64,000 nt of DNA from Synechococcaceae cyanobacterium (GCA_947378425.1 CANCJV010000018.1:1-64000); one strand, 5' to 3'; numbered from the stretch's first letter, positions 16,430-25,491 are shown. A program made the numbers and translations. Notes: generated from the letters alone by a model not told the origin.

Positions 16430-16536
16430 CCGGTTCGGAGTCCCAGTCGATGCATGTCAGGATTGCACTGGAGTGGTTGGTGTGATCATGCCGTGCAGCC
16501 ATGAGCCAAGCGCAGCCTTGAAAACCGTGGAACCCT

Positions 16537-17334
16537 ATGGCCATGATCAGTGAACCCATCCGCTTCACCGATGGGGCCGGTTATGACCGCTTCATGGGGG
16601 TCTGGAGCCGCCTCGCCGGTCAGCAATTTCTCGATTGGATCGCCCCTGAACACGGCCAGCGTTGGCTGGATGTGGGCTGTGGCAATGGTGCCTTCACGCA
16701 ACTGATTGTTCAAGACCGTGAACCGTTCTCGCTCGTCGGCATTGATCCGTCGGATGCGCAACTCGCCTTTGCGCGGCAGCATCCCCTCCTGCAGGGCGTG
16801 GACTTTGTCAACGCCGACGCCATGGCCCTGCCGTTCCCAGACGACGCGTTCGACCTCGCGGTCATGCCGTTGGTGATCTTCTTCGTGCCTGAACCGGCGA
16901 AGGGTGTGGCTGAAATGGCGCGTGTTGTTGCCCCAGGTGGAACCGTGGCCGCCTATGCCTGGGACATGGAAGGTGGAGGCTTTCCCTATCAAATCGTGAA
17001 TGAAACCCTGAGCGCCGTCGGCCGCTCCGCCCCGATGCCGCCCAGTGTCGGCTCCTCCCGCCTGGATGCGCTGGGGGATCTCTGGGCCAATGCCGGTTTG
17101 GGCGAGATCCAGACCAGGGTGATTGACGTGGCTCGCAGCTTCGTTGACTTTGACGACATCTGGAACACCATCCTCAACGGCCCGAGCGCTGGTCAGGCCC
17201 TCGCGGCCATGAGCGAAGAGGACGTCTCCCGGTTCCGGGAGTTGCTCAAAGCCCGCCTCGAGCCTGCCGGCAGTGGACCGATCACCCTGTCAGGGCGGGC
17301 CCATGCCATTCGGGGCACGGTGCCAGAGCGGTGA
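16537..17334 (+). CDS. Class I SAM-dependent methyltransferase
   Basis: A 265-residue methyltransferase of the UbiE/Methyltransf_11 group. Motif I is WLDVGCGNGAFTQLI (residues about 45-59), the acidic residue after strand 2 is in VGIDPSDAQLAFA, and motif II/III appear as VNADAMALPFPDDAFDLAVM and VVAPGGTVAAYAWDM. The substrate is not predictable; small-molecule methylation is usual. The start is the first of two close ATGs (16537 and 16543). The downstream gene begins about 200 bases later on the same strand but need not be co-transcribed. Confidence 0.85.
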   Translation: MAMISEPIRFTDGAGYDRFMGVWSRLAGQQFLDWIAPEHGQRWLDVGCGNGAFTQLIVQDREPFSLVGIDPSDAQLAFARQHPLLQGVDFVNADAMALPFPDDAFDLAVMPLVIFFVPEPAKGVAEMARVVAPGGTVAAYAWDMEGGGFPYQIVNETLSAVGRSAPMPPSVGSSRLDALGDLWANAGLGEIQTRVIDVARSFVDFDDIWNTILNGPSAGQALAAMSEEDVSRFRELLKARLEPAGSGPITLSGRAHAIRGTVPER

Positions 17335-17537
17335 AGCACCTGCTGATGTGAAGCCCCATGCGCCGCACCGTCCTGCGGTTTTTCCGGAGAAATCGGCGCC
17401 CTGTCATCGCTTCAGTTGGCAGGACATGCAGACCTTGTGGGTGCGGCTGGTCCGTAGGACATCATGATCCAGCCCGTACCAGACCTTGCTGTGTCCCTGG
17501 AGAGTGGGCTGACACTGCCGCGTCGCCTTCGTTTCTG

Positions 17538-18464
17538 ATGTCTCAGCCCTGCGTGACCCCGACCACAGGCAAAGCCGCTGACATGGTGGCGGGCGATGCG
17601 ACAGCGATGCCGCCTGGATTGAGCTCGTTGATGCTGCCTGTGCGCGGTGCGGCCTGTCGCCTTTGGGCCGGCCATCATCTTCCAGCCACGCCTGCGGATT
17701 CCCTGCCCCTGCTGGTGTGTCATGGCGGACCAGGCGTTCCCAGCGACTATCTGTTTCCCCTGATCGAGCAACTGCAACGACCAGTGATTTTCTTTGATCA
17801 ACTGGGTTGTGGGCGCAGCGACAGACCCAGCCCCGATGCAGAGGAATACTCCATCGCCGCATCAGTGCAGGACCTTGTGGACGTGATCGAAGCTCTCGTG
17901 GCTATGGGGCTGATCCCGAGGCAGCAAGAGGGTCGCCCTGCCTACCACCTCTACGGCCAGTCATACGGCGGCATCCTGGCCTTTGAAGCCCTCACCTCAG
18001 ACAGTGGCCTGCCGATTCCACGCTCGCTGACCCTCTCCAACGTGCCGAGCTCGGTGCCTTTTCTGCTGGAGGATGTGGCGACCCTGCTGGCGAATCTTGG
18101 TGGCGACGCCGCCCGCTTTGAGGCGACCCATGTCTGCAGAACGACGCCAAGACCACCGGCACTGCTGGCGGCCTACGCCCCAGGCCACCCAGGAAGCCAT
18201 TGGAGAGGCGTGGATGTCATCGCTGATTGGTGTGCGACGGAGCAAACCATGGGCTCCCTGACGTTGCCTGTGCTTCTGCTCGCCGGGGAACACGACTTCG
18301 TCACCCTCCGCTCGATGGAGGGGTGGCAACAATTGGCTCAGATCCGCTGTGTCGTCATCCCCGGGGCGGCGCACCACGCCCTGCTGGAGATGCCTGAGGC
18401 CTATGGCGCTTGCCTTGAGGGCTTTCTACAGAGTCATGAGGAACATTTGCTGGAAAAAGGTTGA
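17538..18464 (+). CDS. Alpha/beta hydrolase, proline iminopeptidase-like (S33)
   Basis: A 308-residue protein of the proline-specific peptidase type. Motifs: oxyanion LVCHGGPGVPSDY, then IFFDQLGCGRSDRP, nucleophile elbow LYGQSYGGILAFEAL, acid region LLLAGEHDFVTLRS and the catalytic His in VVIPGAAHHALLEMPEAYG. The family releases N-terminal proline from peptides or hydrolyses related amides. The frame is open upstream to 17358, but ATG 17538 is the first start followed by plausible sequence; ATG 17583 is an alternative. The usual lid region is short. No signal peptide, so cytoplasmic. Confidence 0.8.
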   Translation: MSQPCVTPTTGKAADMVAGDATAMPPGLSSLMLPVRGAACRLWAGHHLPATPADSLPLLVCHGGPGVPSDYLFPLIEQLQRPVIFFDQLGCGRSDRPSPDAEEYSIAASVQDLVDVIEALVAMGLIPRQQEGRPAYHLYGQSYGGILAFEALTSDSGLPIPRSLTLSNVPSSVPFLLEDVATLLANLGGDAARFEATHVCRTTPRPPALLAAYAPGHPGSHWRGVDVIADWCATEQTMGSLTLPVLLLAGEHDFVTLRSMEGWQQLAQIRCVVIPGAAHHALLEMPEAYGACLEGFLQSHEEHLLEKG

Positions 18465-18599
18465 GATATCTGGTGCAACTTGAAAGTGCTCGAATCTTTA
18501 CAATCGAACTTCTGCCAAGCGCGCCTTAAAGCAATCCCTTCAATGGGATAGATCACCCCTCTCCCGCAAGACTCCACTGACTTCAGGGTCATGCTCTCC

Positions 18600-18866
18600 C
18601 ATCCACTTCCACGCCGATAGACGCGTCCTGGCTCAACCAGGTGGAGCGCTGGTTTGGGAGCAGCACCCAGCGAGCGATTCGGCATGGCAGCTTCCCGAGC
18701 ATCAATGAACGGATCGCCATAGCCTGGAGGGCTTCCACTGGCAATCCATCGAACACTTCATCGCAACCTGCAACAAGAGCTCAGTCCCATTCCGTTGGAC
18801 TGCAACTGCAGATATTCAATCCTGGAGAAGCTTCAGCGACTTTGCTCGCGAACTTCTGGCACTTGA
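18600..18866 (+). mobile_element. IS630-family transposase, C-terminal remnant
   Basis: Three plus-strand frames together give the C-terminal end of an IS630 transposase: TPIDASWLNQVERWFGSSTQ, RAIRHGSFPSINERIAIAW, then (frameshifted) FQWQSIEHFIATCNKSSVPF and finally ILEKLQRLCSRTSGT with a TGA at 18864. This includes the last DDE-region motif WLNQVERWF. At least two frameshifts and the absence of the 5' two thirds make it inactive. It marks the right edge of the decayed block and ends three bases from the next gene. Confidence 0.8.
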
Positions 18867-18868
18867 CA

Positions 18869-19060
18869 CTAGGGATTGGAAGGGTCGCCGTTGGCCAGAA
18901 AGCGCTCGATCCGATAGGCCAGGATCACCACCAGCACCACGAACCAGAACCACAGTTCGGGGGCGTTGGCATTGGTGATCACCACCAGCAGCACCACCTC
19001 GGCTACCAGCCAGGGCAGCTCCTGACGGAACAGCTGCCGTGAAGAAGGAGGTTTCACCAT
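18869..19060 (-). CDS. Small two-helix membrane protein
   Basis: A 63-residue protein with two hydrophobic helices (WLVAEVVLLVVITNANA and LWFWFVVLVVILAYRIERFL). It starts inside the 3' end of the HlyD-like gene (7-base overlap) and so is translationally coupled to it; a role in the same transporter is plausible but unproven. No family is recognised. Confidence 0.7.
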   Translation of the reverse strand: MVKPPSSRQLFRQELPWLVAEVVLLVVITNANAPELWFWFVVLVVILAYRIERFLANGDPSNP

Positions 19061-20376
19061 CCGGATGCCCCCGGCTGCTCCAGCCCCCGCTTCCAGTGGC
19101 GATCGATCTCACGGCTGCGGTAACCGCCGGTGATCGAGCGCAGACCGGGCAGCAGGTAGGAGAGGGGCGTGCGCCATTCCACATAGGCATGGCTCGCCAC
19201 CGTCAGGCCTTCGCGCACCGGAAACACATCGCTGCCGCCGGAGAGGGTCCAGCGGAAGCCGTCGTGGCTGCGGGAATCCCGTTCCAGGGCGATCTGAACC
19301 CGCATCACCGGCCCACTCTGGCTCAGGGCCTTGGCCAGCTGAGGATTGCCGATCGTGGTGGAGATGTCCTCCTCCGTGGCCGGCAGGACATTGACCTGAC
19401 GCACCGTGCCGACGATGCCACCGAAGCGCCCCCGCTGATCCCACTGGGGCACCACCTCCACGGGCATGCCGGGCCTCAGGCGCCGGGCATCGGCCGGGGC
19501 GAAGTAGGACACCGCCCGCAGCGGCAGGCCCGTCGGCAGCCGCCCGATCGTGCCGAGCCGCTGGCCCACCGCCACCGTCTGGCCCGGGATCACCTGCAGA
19601 TCGAGCACCTGGCCGTCCCGGTCGGCGTGCAGCTTGCCGTCGTAGGCGAGCCGGGCTTCGGTGACCCGGATCTGTCGGCGCAGATCATCGATCTGATAGC
19701 GGCGCTGCAGGGCCTCGGTTTCGATCGTCAGCTTCACCTGCTGGTAGGCGGTGAGCACCTTTTTCTCTTCAATGCGCACCTGATCGAGATTCACGCCGGT
19801 GGTGGTCAACCCCTGTTCAACGCTCACCACCTCGGTGGAGAGAGGAGCCACCACCTCGCGGCGACTCAACCACTGCAGATTCCTGAACTTCTCGGCGTAG
19901 GTGCTGCGCAAGGCGCCGTAGCGGGCCGCATCGCCCCGCAGCTTGGCCAGGGCAGTGTCCACCGCCAGCTGCTCACTCTGCAGCCGCAGGCGATCGCGCC
20001 GATCAAGGGCGTCGTTCTGGCGCTCGAGTTCGTGGAGGTTGGCACGCTGTTGCTCCAGCTCCTTCTCCAGCACCGGCAGGTAGAGCTCGAGCAGCACCTG
20101 GCCCCGCCGCACCCGATCCCCCACAGCCACGCCGATGCGACGCACCTGCCCCGCCGCCCGGGCATCGAGCAGGCCGGCGTTGTCGGGGAGTAGCAGCACC
20201 CCCCGGCCCACCACCTCCGTGGGCACGAGCCAGAACAGGGCCCAGGCGCCCAGTGTCGTCGTCATGGCCGCCAGCACCAGCCCCAGCTGGCGCCGCGGAC
20301 CCAGGCCCCGCCAGCGTCCATCGGCCTGGTTCAGCCAGCGCCGGGGGGCCGGCGCTGACGCACTTGCAGAGTTCAT
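19054..20376 (-). CDS. HlyD-family membrane-fusion protein (NHLP bacteriocin secretion type)
   Basis: A 440-residue membrane-fusion protein with one N-terminal transmembrane helix (LVLAAMTTTLGAWALFWLVP), a biotinyl-lipoyl-like half (GQVRRIGVAVGDRVRRGQVL), long coiled-coil helices around residues 110-250 and the second lipoyl half (DGQVLDLQVIPGQTVAVGQR). It resembles cyanobacterial proteins annotated as NHLP bacteriocin system secretion proteins, which partner a peptidase-containing ABC transporter. No such transporter is nearby. ATG 20376 is used; an in-frame ATG at 20388 also fits. It follows the FAD oxidoreductase by 37 bases in a leftward string. Confidence 0.8.
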   Translation of the reverse strand: MNSASASAPAPRRWLNQADGRWRGLGPRRQLGLVLAAMTTTLGAWALFWLVPTEVVGRGVLLLPDNAGLLDARAAGQVRRIGVAVGDRVRRGQVLLELYLPVLEKELEQQRANLHELERQNDALDRRDRLRLQSEQLAVDTALAKLRGDAARYGALRSTYAEKFRNLQWLSRREVVAPLSTEVVSVEQGLTTTGVNLDQVRIEEKKVLTAYQQVKLTIETEALQRRYQIDDLRRQIRVTEARLAYDGKLHADRDGQVLDLQVIPGQTVAVGQRLGTIGRLPTGLPLRAVSYFAPADARRLRPGMPVEVVPQWDQRGRFGGIVGTVRQVNVLPATEEDISTTIGNPQLAKALSQSGPVMRVQIALERDSRSHDGFRWTLSGGSDVFPVREGLTVASHAYVEWRTPLSYLLPGLRSITGGYRSREIDRHWKRGLEQPGASGW

Positions 20377-20413
20377 GGCGGCCAGCATGGAACCTTTCGG
20401 GCCCACTGTCAGC

Positions 20414-21505
20414 TCAACTGGTCCCAGCGATGCTGCTGGCCAGATCGGGCGCCAACACCGGCAGCAGCGCAAAGGCGCCCTGAAAGCCCGCCAATCCCCA
20501 CAGCCCCGGAGCGCCGGCGATGGCTCCGAACAGGGGGCCGGCGGCGGCGGGAAAGGCCACCGGCACCTGCACCAACCGGCCCGGCAGCTGCGCCAGCTGG
20601 GGCCAGACGGCCCCCAGGCGACGGCGCAGTTGCGCCTCCATCCAGGTGGGATCTGGTGGCTTCTGCCAGGCGCCCTGAGGCGCCACCACACTGATCTGGC
20701 CCAGCCACCAGCCGCTGCCCCGCGGTGCCAGGCCCACATCGACGATCCAGTCCTGCTGCTGCAGCTCCGGACAGCGGGCCTCCAGGCCCTGGCGCTGGCC
20801 CAGCAGCGGCATCACGATGCCCTCGGCAGCGCCGGCCGGCAGGGATTCCGCTGGGCAGACCCCAGCCTCCAGCACCAGGGCCCCCGACCAGCTCATCGCC
20901 AGAGCCGGGGGCTGACGCTCGGCCAGAGGGGGCCAGAGCCCAAGACTGCCGGGCCCGGCCGCCAGCAGCACCCGGGAGGCGTCGAGCGGCTCGCCCCCCG
21001 CCAGCTGCAGCCGCCAGCCCTGGGGCGCCAGGGTCTCGAGACGGACCACCCGCCGCTCCAAGCGGCGCACACCACTGCGTGCCAGCACTTGCGGCAGGGC
21101 CTGGGCCAGGCGTGCCCCATCGACCCGGCCAAAGGGCAGGATCAGCCGCCGGTCCTGTCGGCGAGCTCCGGGCACCTGGCTGAGCAGGCTTTCCGCCAGA
21201 GGCCAGGCGGCATCCGTCTCGCTCTCCTGCCAGTACAGACTCAGCTCGCAGGGCTGCCAGCCCAGGCAGCCGTGGCGCTGCTCAAGGGCGCTCCAGCAGC
21301 CCGGAGCCTGCACCATGACCTCGCCCAGAGGGCCCGGCAGAGCCGGCCAGCCCACCACGCCGCCGTAGCCGCTGTAGGAGGCGATGGCAGCCTGGGGAGG
21401 CGCCACCACCAGGACTTCAAGACCCTGCTCTCGCAGGGCGAGAGCCGCAAGAGAACCCGCCAGGCCGGCGCCGATGACGAGCACTTCGCCATCGACGAGC
21501 CCCAT
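20414..21505 (-). CDS. FAD-dependent oxidoreductase (DAO family)
   Basis: A 363-residue flavoprotein: N-terminal Rossmann motif VLVIGAGLAGSLAALALREQ (residues 8-27) and a C-terminal FAD-contact segment near GLWGLAGFQGAFALLPVLAP. It resembles DAO-type amine or amino-acid oxidases of picocyanobacteria; the substrate is unknown. Its ATG overlaps the psbP stop by one base (TGATG), so the two are translationally coupled. Confidence 0.85.
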   Translation of the reverse strand: MGLVDGEVLVIGAGLAGSLAALALREQGLEVLVVAPPQAAIASYSGYGGVVGWPALPGPLGEVMVQAPGCWSALEQRHGCLGWQPCELSLYWQESETDAAWPLAESLLSQVPGARRQDRRLILPFGRVDGARLAQALPQVLARSGVRRLERRVVRLETLAPQGWRLQLAGGEPLDASRVLLAAGPGSLGLWPPLAERQPPALAMSWSGALVLEAGVCPAESLPAGAAEGIVMPLLGQRQGLEARCPELQQQDWIVDVGLAPRGSGWWLGQISVVAPQGAWQKPPDPTWMEAQLRRRLGAVWPQLAQLPGRLVQVPVAFPAAAGPLFGAIAGAPGLWGLAGFQGAFALLPVLAPDLASSIAGTS

Positions 21506-22092
21506 CAGATCTGCAGGGTGAAGGAGCCGATCACCCGCTCAAACAGCTCCTTGACCCGGGGCCAGCGCAACTCATTGGTGCTGGCGGCAAAGGTGTAAAG
21601 ACGACCCCGGTCAGCAACGACGGTGGCCAGCTCGTGGCGATCGCGATCGCTCAGATGCACGGCGTATTCCAGGTCGTAGAACGTGTGGCCGCCCATCTCC
21701 CGCTGACGCGCCTCGACCAGATCGGCCTCACGGCCGCTGCCGGCCGGAGCGATCACGGTGCGGCGCAGCTTCTCACCCACGGCCACGGCACTGCCGAGCT
21801 GCTCCAGGTCGCGGTCGGGGGTGACATCGGAGATCACCAGGCTGAGGGTTTCATCGCTGTTGATCAGGTCGTGAAACACCACCTGGGGCCCGCCGCTCAC
21901 CTGCACCCGCGTCCAGCCGGTGGGGTAGAGGAAGGCGTAGCGGCCATCCGGGCTGGCGAAGGAGTTCAGGCCGGCGGCAGCGGCACTGCAGCCCACCAGG
22001 GAGAGGCCGATCACGGCCGAGAGCAGCAAAGGCAGCAGCGACCTCGGCGCCCGGGAGCAGAAGCGGATCAAGCGGCGGGCATCGGGGCCCAT
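21505..22092 (-). CDS. psbP: PsbP-family photosystem II lipoprotein
   Basis: A 195-residue CyanoP-type protein, a lumenal lipoprotein associated with photosystem II assembly and the oxygen-evolving complex. The N-terminus has a basic region, a hydrophobic helix and the lipobox SLVGCSAA. The PsbP fold follows: FASPDGRYAFLYPTGWTRVQ, VVFHDLINSDETLSLVISDV and, near the end, TFAASTNELRWPRVKELFER. ATG 22092 is the family-like start; upstream coding is not convincing. It is first in the leftward string with the FAD oxidoreductase and HlyD-like protein, and divergent from recR. Confidence 0.92.
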   Translation of the reverse strand: MGPDARRLIRFCSRAPRSLLPLLLSAVIGLSLVGCSAAAAGLNSFASPDGRYAFLYPTGWTRVQVSGGPQVVFHDLINSDETLSLVISDVTPDRDLEQLGSAVAVGEKLRRTVIAPAGSGREADLVEARQREMGGHTFYDLEYAVHLSDRDRHELATVVADRGRLYTFAASTNELRWPRVKELFERVIGSFTLQI

Positions 22093-22200
22093 GGCACGAC
22101 AGCAGATGGGGGCATTCTCACCCTGCGGCGGCAACCCCTGCGCCGACCATCGACGCAGTCCCCCCGAGGCGCGGGGCCAGCCTGAGGCCATCGTCCCTAG

Positions 22201-22824
22201 ATTCGCCTGAATTGCACTGCGGCCCTGAGCGGCTTCACCCGACCCCTGGCCCGGCTGATCGACCAGTTCGAGCGACTGCCGGGCATCGGACCGCGCACGG
22301 CCCAGCGCTTGGCCCTGCATCTGCTGCGCCAGCCGGAGGAACAGATCCGCGCCTTTGCCGATGCCATGCTTGCCGCCCGCAGCCAGGTGGGCCAGTGCCA
22401 GCGCTGTTTCCATCTTTCGGCCGAACCCCTCTGTGAGATCTGCCGCAATCAGGAGCGCCGCAACGGCCAGCTGTGTGTGGTGGCCGATTCGCGCGACCTG
22501 CTGGCGATGGAGCGCTCCCGCGAATTCAGGGGTGCGTATCACGTCCTGGGCGGCCTGATCTCGCCGATGGATGGTGTCGGACCAGAGCTGTTGCAGATCC
22601 AGCCCCTGGTGGCCCGGGTGGATCGCGAAGCCATCAGCGAAGTGATCCTGGCCCTGACCCCGAGCGTCGAAGGGGATACCACCAGCCTCTATCTGGCGCG
22701 GCTGCTCAGGCCCTTCACCGTCGTCAGTCGTATCGCCTACGGCCTGCCAGTGGGGGCTGAACTGGAATACGCCGATGAAGTGACCCTGGCGCGGGCCTTC
22801 GAAGGACGCCGTCCGGTGGAATGA
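22201..22824 (+). CDS. recR: Recombination mediator RecR, no standard start codon
   Basis: RecR acts with RecO/RecF to load RecA at gaps. Seen: helix-hairpin-helix region ([20 protein letters not shown]), the four-Cys zinc motif [16 protein letters not shown], and the Toprim domain ([19 protein letters not shown], then [20 protein letters not shown]). The total of about 207 residues from the in-frame stop at 22198-22200 is normal. No ATG, GTG or TTG occurs until TTG 22309, which would delete the hairpin motif. Candidates are ATT 22201, CTG 22207 or CTG 22225, so the true start is unknown; the coordinate given is the widest. Divergent from psbP. Confidence 0.88.
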   Translation: MRLNCTAALSGFTRPLARLIDQFERLPGIGPRTAQRLALHLLRQPEEQIRAFADAMLAARSQVGQCQRCFHLSAEPLCEICRNQERRNGQLCVVADSRDLLAMERSREFRGAYHVLGGLISPMDGVGPELLQIQPLVARVDREAISEVILALTPSVEGDTTSLYLARLLRPFTVVSRIAYGLPVGAELEYADEVTLARAFEGRRPVE

Positions 22825-22867
22825 CCTCTCAGCAAGCGCCCCTTTGGGCCCGACGAGCGACCCGCCG

Positions 22868-23782
22868 ATGAGCCCGTCCCAGAGCCGCTACAGCAGTGTC
22901 CGGCCCAGCGAGCGGCTGCCGCAGTGGCTGCGGCGCCCCGTCGGCGATGCCTCCCAGCTGGAAACAGTCCAGGGCATCGTTCGCCAGCAGCGGCTGCACA
23001 CGATCTGCGAGGAGGGCCGCTGCCCCAACCGGGCCGAGTGCTTCGCCGCCGGCACCGCCACCTTCCTGCTGGGGGGACCGATCTGCACCCGCAGCTGCGC
23101 CTTCTGCCAGGTGGACAAGGGCCAGGCACCGGTCCCCGTCGATCCTGACGAAGCGGAGCGGGTGGCGGCGGCCGTCGCCGATCTGGGGCTGAGCTACGTC
23201 GTGCTCACCGCCGTCGCCCGCGACGATCTGGCAGACCACGGTGCCAGCCTGTTCAGCAGCACCATGGCGGCGATCCGCCGGCACCGGCCCCAGGTGGCGA
23301 TCGAGGTGCTCACCCCCGACTTCTGGGGCGGACACCGCGAGGCTGGCAAAGGCCGCCAGGCCCAGCGTCAGCGGCTGGCCGCGGTGCTGGCCGCGGAGCC
23401 GGTCTGCTTCAACCACAACCTCGAAACCGTGGAGCGCCTGCAGGGGGAGGTGCGGCGCGGCGCCACCTACCGGCGCTCCCTCGACCTGCTGGCCGCGGCC
23501 CGGGAGATGGCGCCGTCCATTCCGACCAAATCCGGCCTGATGCTGGGGCTGGGCGAAACCTTCGAAGAGGTGGTCGCCACCCTGGAGGCTCTGCGCGCCG
23601 TCGATTGCCAGCGCCTCACCCTGGGCCAGTACCTGCGGCCCTCCCTGGCCCACCTGCCGGTGCAGCGCTACTGGCAGCCCCAGGAGTTCGAGCAGCTGGG
23701 CCGCATCGCCAGCCAGCTGGGCTTCGCCGACGTGCGCAGCGGCCCCCTGGTGCGCAGCAGCTACCACGCCGCCCTGCCCTGA
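22868..23782 (+). CDS. lipA: Lipoyl synthase
   Basis: A 304-residue radical-SAM enzyme that inserts two sulfurs into protein-bound octanoate to make lipoyl groups. The auxiliary cluster ligands are in [20 protein letters not shown] and the radical-SAM CxxxCxxC is in [17 protein letters not shown]; a C-terminal RSSYHA contains the conserved serine. Further family motifs are SGLMLGLGE and [13 protein letters not shown] 22868 was chosen over TTG 22844. It lies 43 bases after recR on the same strand and overlaps the convergent GNAT gene by 22 bases. Confidence 0.95.
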   Translation: MSPSQSRYSSVRPSERLPQWLRRPVGDASQLETVQGIVRQQRLHTICEEGRCPNRAECFAAGTATFLLGGPICTRSCAFCQVDKGQAPVPVDPDEAERVAAAVADLGLSYVVLTAVARDDLADHGASLFSSTMAAIRRHRPQVAIEVLTPDFWGGHREAGKGRQAQRQRLAAVLAAEPVCFNHNLETVERLQGEVRRGATYRRSLDLLAAAREMAPSIPTKSGLMLGLGETFEEVVATLEALRAVDCQRLTLGQYLRPSLAHLPVQRYWQPQEFEQLGRIASQLGFADVRSGPLVRSSYHAALP

Positions 23783-24342
23783 TCGGCCCGCTGCAGCCGC
23801 CGCTGGCAGCGCCGCAGACCCTCGGCGCAGTCGCCGCGCATCAGCAAGCCGGCCCCACCCCAGATCAGCCGCAGGGGCAGTTCGGCCGGGCCGGACCCCA
23901 GCTCGCGCACCGGTTCGAAGCCAAGCCGGCTGAAGTAGCGCACCAGGCGCCGGTGCTGGCGATCGTCGTCGTGGATCGCCAGCAGCCGGGCGCTGCGGCA
24001 GGGGGTCGCCTCCAGGGCCCAGGCGAAGGTGGCTGCCCAGATCAAGGGGCCCACCAGGGTCGTGTCCTGCCCCTGCACCCGCATCGTGTCGAGCTGCAGG
24101 CCAGCAGCCGTGGACAGGGCCCAGCCCTTGAGCTCACCCAGCAACTGGGCCCGACCTGGCCCCAGCGGACGAGCCACCCCCACCTGCAGGGTCCGAATCC
24201 CCAGCCTGCGCCCCGACCGCAGGCGCAGCAACAGCCCCTGCGCCGTCGCCCACCGCTCCAGTGCCGCCAGATCCGGCGTCGTCCGGGCGTCTGCGGCCTG
24301 ATCCGGAGGAATCCCAGCCGCCGCAGGGGTCAGCCCACTCAT
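23761..24342 (-). CDS. GNAT-like conserved cyanobacterial protein
   Basis: A 193-residue protein whose C-terminal half resembles an N-acetyltransferase fold: [20 protein letters not shown] followed by [12 protein letters not shown] is the typical last helix/strand of GNAT proteins. The acetyl-CoA-binding loop is not obvious, so activity is uncertain. It is the last gene of the leftward lysA string, with a 4-base ATGA overlap with the gene upstream. Confidence 0.65.
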   Translation of the reverse strand: MSGLTPAAAGIPPDQAADARTTPDLAALERWATAQGLLLRLRSGRRLGIRTLQVGVARPLGPGRAQLLGELKGWALSTAAGLQLDTMRVQGQDTTLVGPLIWAATFAWALEATPCRSARLLAIHDDDRQHRRLVRYFSRLGFEPVRELGSGPAELPLRLIWGGAGLLMRGDCAEGLRRCQRRLQRADQGRAAW

Positions 24343-25427
24343 GCCGCCACCGCCTGTGCCAGCGTCGCCGGCCGCCAGCGCTCCGCCGCCAGCACCGCTG
24401 CCAACGGCAGGGGGCCATAGAGGTGGGGGAAGAGCTCCTGGGTCTCGGGCGCCGGCTCGGCCCGCACGACCACCCCGGCGGCCGCCAGCCGCTGGGGATC
24501 AAGCGTCAGCAGCAACACCCCGGGGACATCGGCGTAGAAGCGCCGCTGGGTAGCGGCCAGCTGGTGGGCGTAGCTGGCGTGGATGAAGCCCACCTGCTCC
24601 AGGCTGAGGCCGCGGCTGGAGCGCCGGTATTCGCCCTCGGCCTGGGCCGCGGCCCATTCCTCCGGCAGGGCCAGGTGATATAGCCAGCGGGGCGATCGCC
24701 AGGGACGGCGCGGCCCCCAGGGATCGGCCAGCACCGCCGCCAGCTCCGGCCCCTGCAGAAAGCGCTGCAACCAGGCCTGCAGGGCCGCCAGATCGGCGGC
24801 GGCATCGAAGGCGACGGGATCGGCGAGCCGGAACTGGCGCACGAACGGCAGCAGGGCCCAGTCGGCCAGCGAGGGCCGTGAACCCAGCAGCCAGCCAGGC
24901 TCACCGGCACAGCCGGACGCCGCGGCCAGTCGCCCGTTCCACGCTTGCAGCACCATCAGCGCAGCCTGCCGATGGGCCTCGGCGCCGAGGTCGCGATCGG
25001 TCTCGCGAGCAGCCGCACGATCGACCTCCGCATAGCGGCTCGCATACTTGAAGCGATCGAGATGGTGCTTGAAGGGGCCATCGCAGGCCACCAGCAGCTC
25101 CTGCATTGCGGCCTGGGCGCCCGGATCACCGCAGCGCAACCAATCCTGAGGATCATGGCGGCCCAGGGCCCAGCGCATGATCGCCAGGCTTTCCTCGATC
25201 GGCCGGGCAGGCGACTCAGGCGCCGGCTCCGGCGGAACGGCAGGCAGCACCAGCACGGGCACCGTGCCCTTGGGCGAGGCCTCCAGCAACTCCGGTGGCT
25301 TGCACGCCAGCGCCACCTCCCGGATCTCCGGTGTGATGGCGGCGGCCGCCAGCGCCAGGCGGGCCCGGATCGCAAATGGGCAGCGACGGAAGCTGTAGAG
25401 AATCGGCCGCTGCGCAGCGACGCTCAC
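24339..25427 (-). CDS. Glutathione S-transferase/DUF952 fusion protein
   Basis: A 362-residue two-domain protein. Residues 1-230 are GST-like: the thioredoxin-fold motif LYSFRRCPFAIRARLALAAA with a Cys-Pro-Phe active site, and an all-helical C-terminal part including RPSLADWALLPFVRQFR. Residues about 245-350 form a DUF952 domain (WLYHLALPEEWAAAQAEGEY, GFIHASYAHQLAATQRRFYA, ELFPHLYGPLPLAAVLA). DUF952 proteins are ADP-ribosyltransferase-like in fold but of unknown activity. Possible role: glutathione-dependent stress response. It follows trhO after 64 bases. Confidence 0.85.
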   Translation of the reverse strand: MSVAAQRPILYSFRRCPFAIRARLALAAAAITPEIREVALACKPPELLEASPKGTVPVLVLPAVPPEPAPESPARPIEESLAIMRWALGRHDPQDWLRCGDPGAQAAMQELLVACDGPFKHHLDRFKYASRYAEVDRAAARETDRDLGAEAHRQAALMVLQAWNGRLAAASGCAGEPGWLLGSRPSLADWALLPFVRQFRLADPVAFDAAADLAALQAWLQRFLQGPELAAVLADPWGPRRPWRSPRWLYHLALPEEWAAAQAEGEYRRSSRGLSLEQVGFIHASYAHQLAATQRRFYADVPGVLLLTLDPQRLAAAGVVVRAEPAPETQELFPHLYGPLPLAAVLAAERWRPATLAQAVAA

Positions 25428-25491
25428 GCCGGGAACCAGAGCCGGCAGGCCGCCGGCCCAGGGCCCGGAAGCCCGAGGCCCACCAAGGTCC

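Noticed and set aside
5603-18866. One large composite transposon made of the two IS630 fragments
   Set aside because: The left fragment is an N-terminus on the minus strand and the right one a C-terminus on the plus strand; both are truncated and no matching terminal repeats were found.
23905-23925. GGTTCGAA-like T-loop motif suggesting a tRNA (also at 33444 and 45034)
   Set aside because: Each lies inside a well-supported coding sequence and no acceptor or anticodon arms can be drawn.
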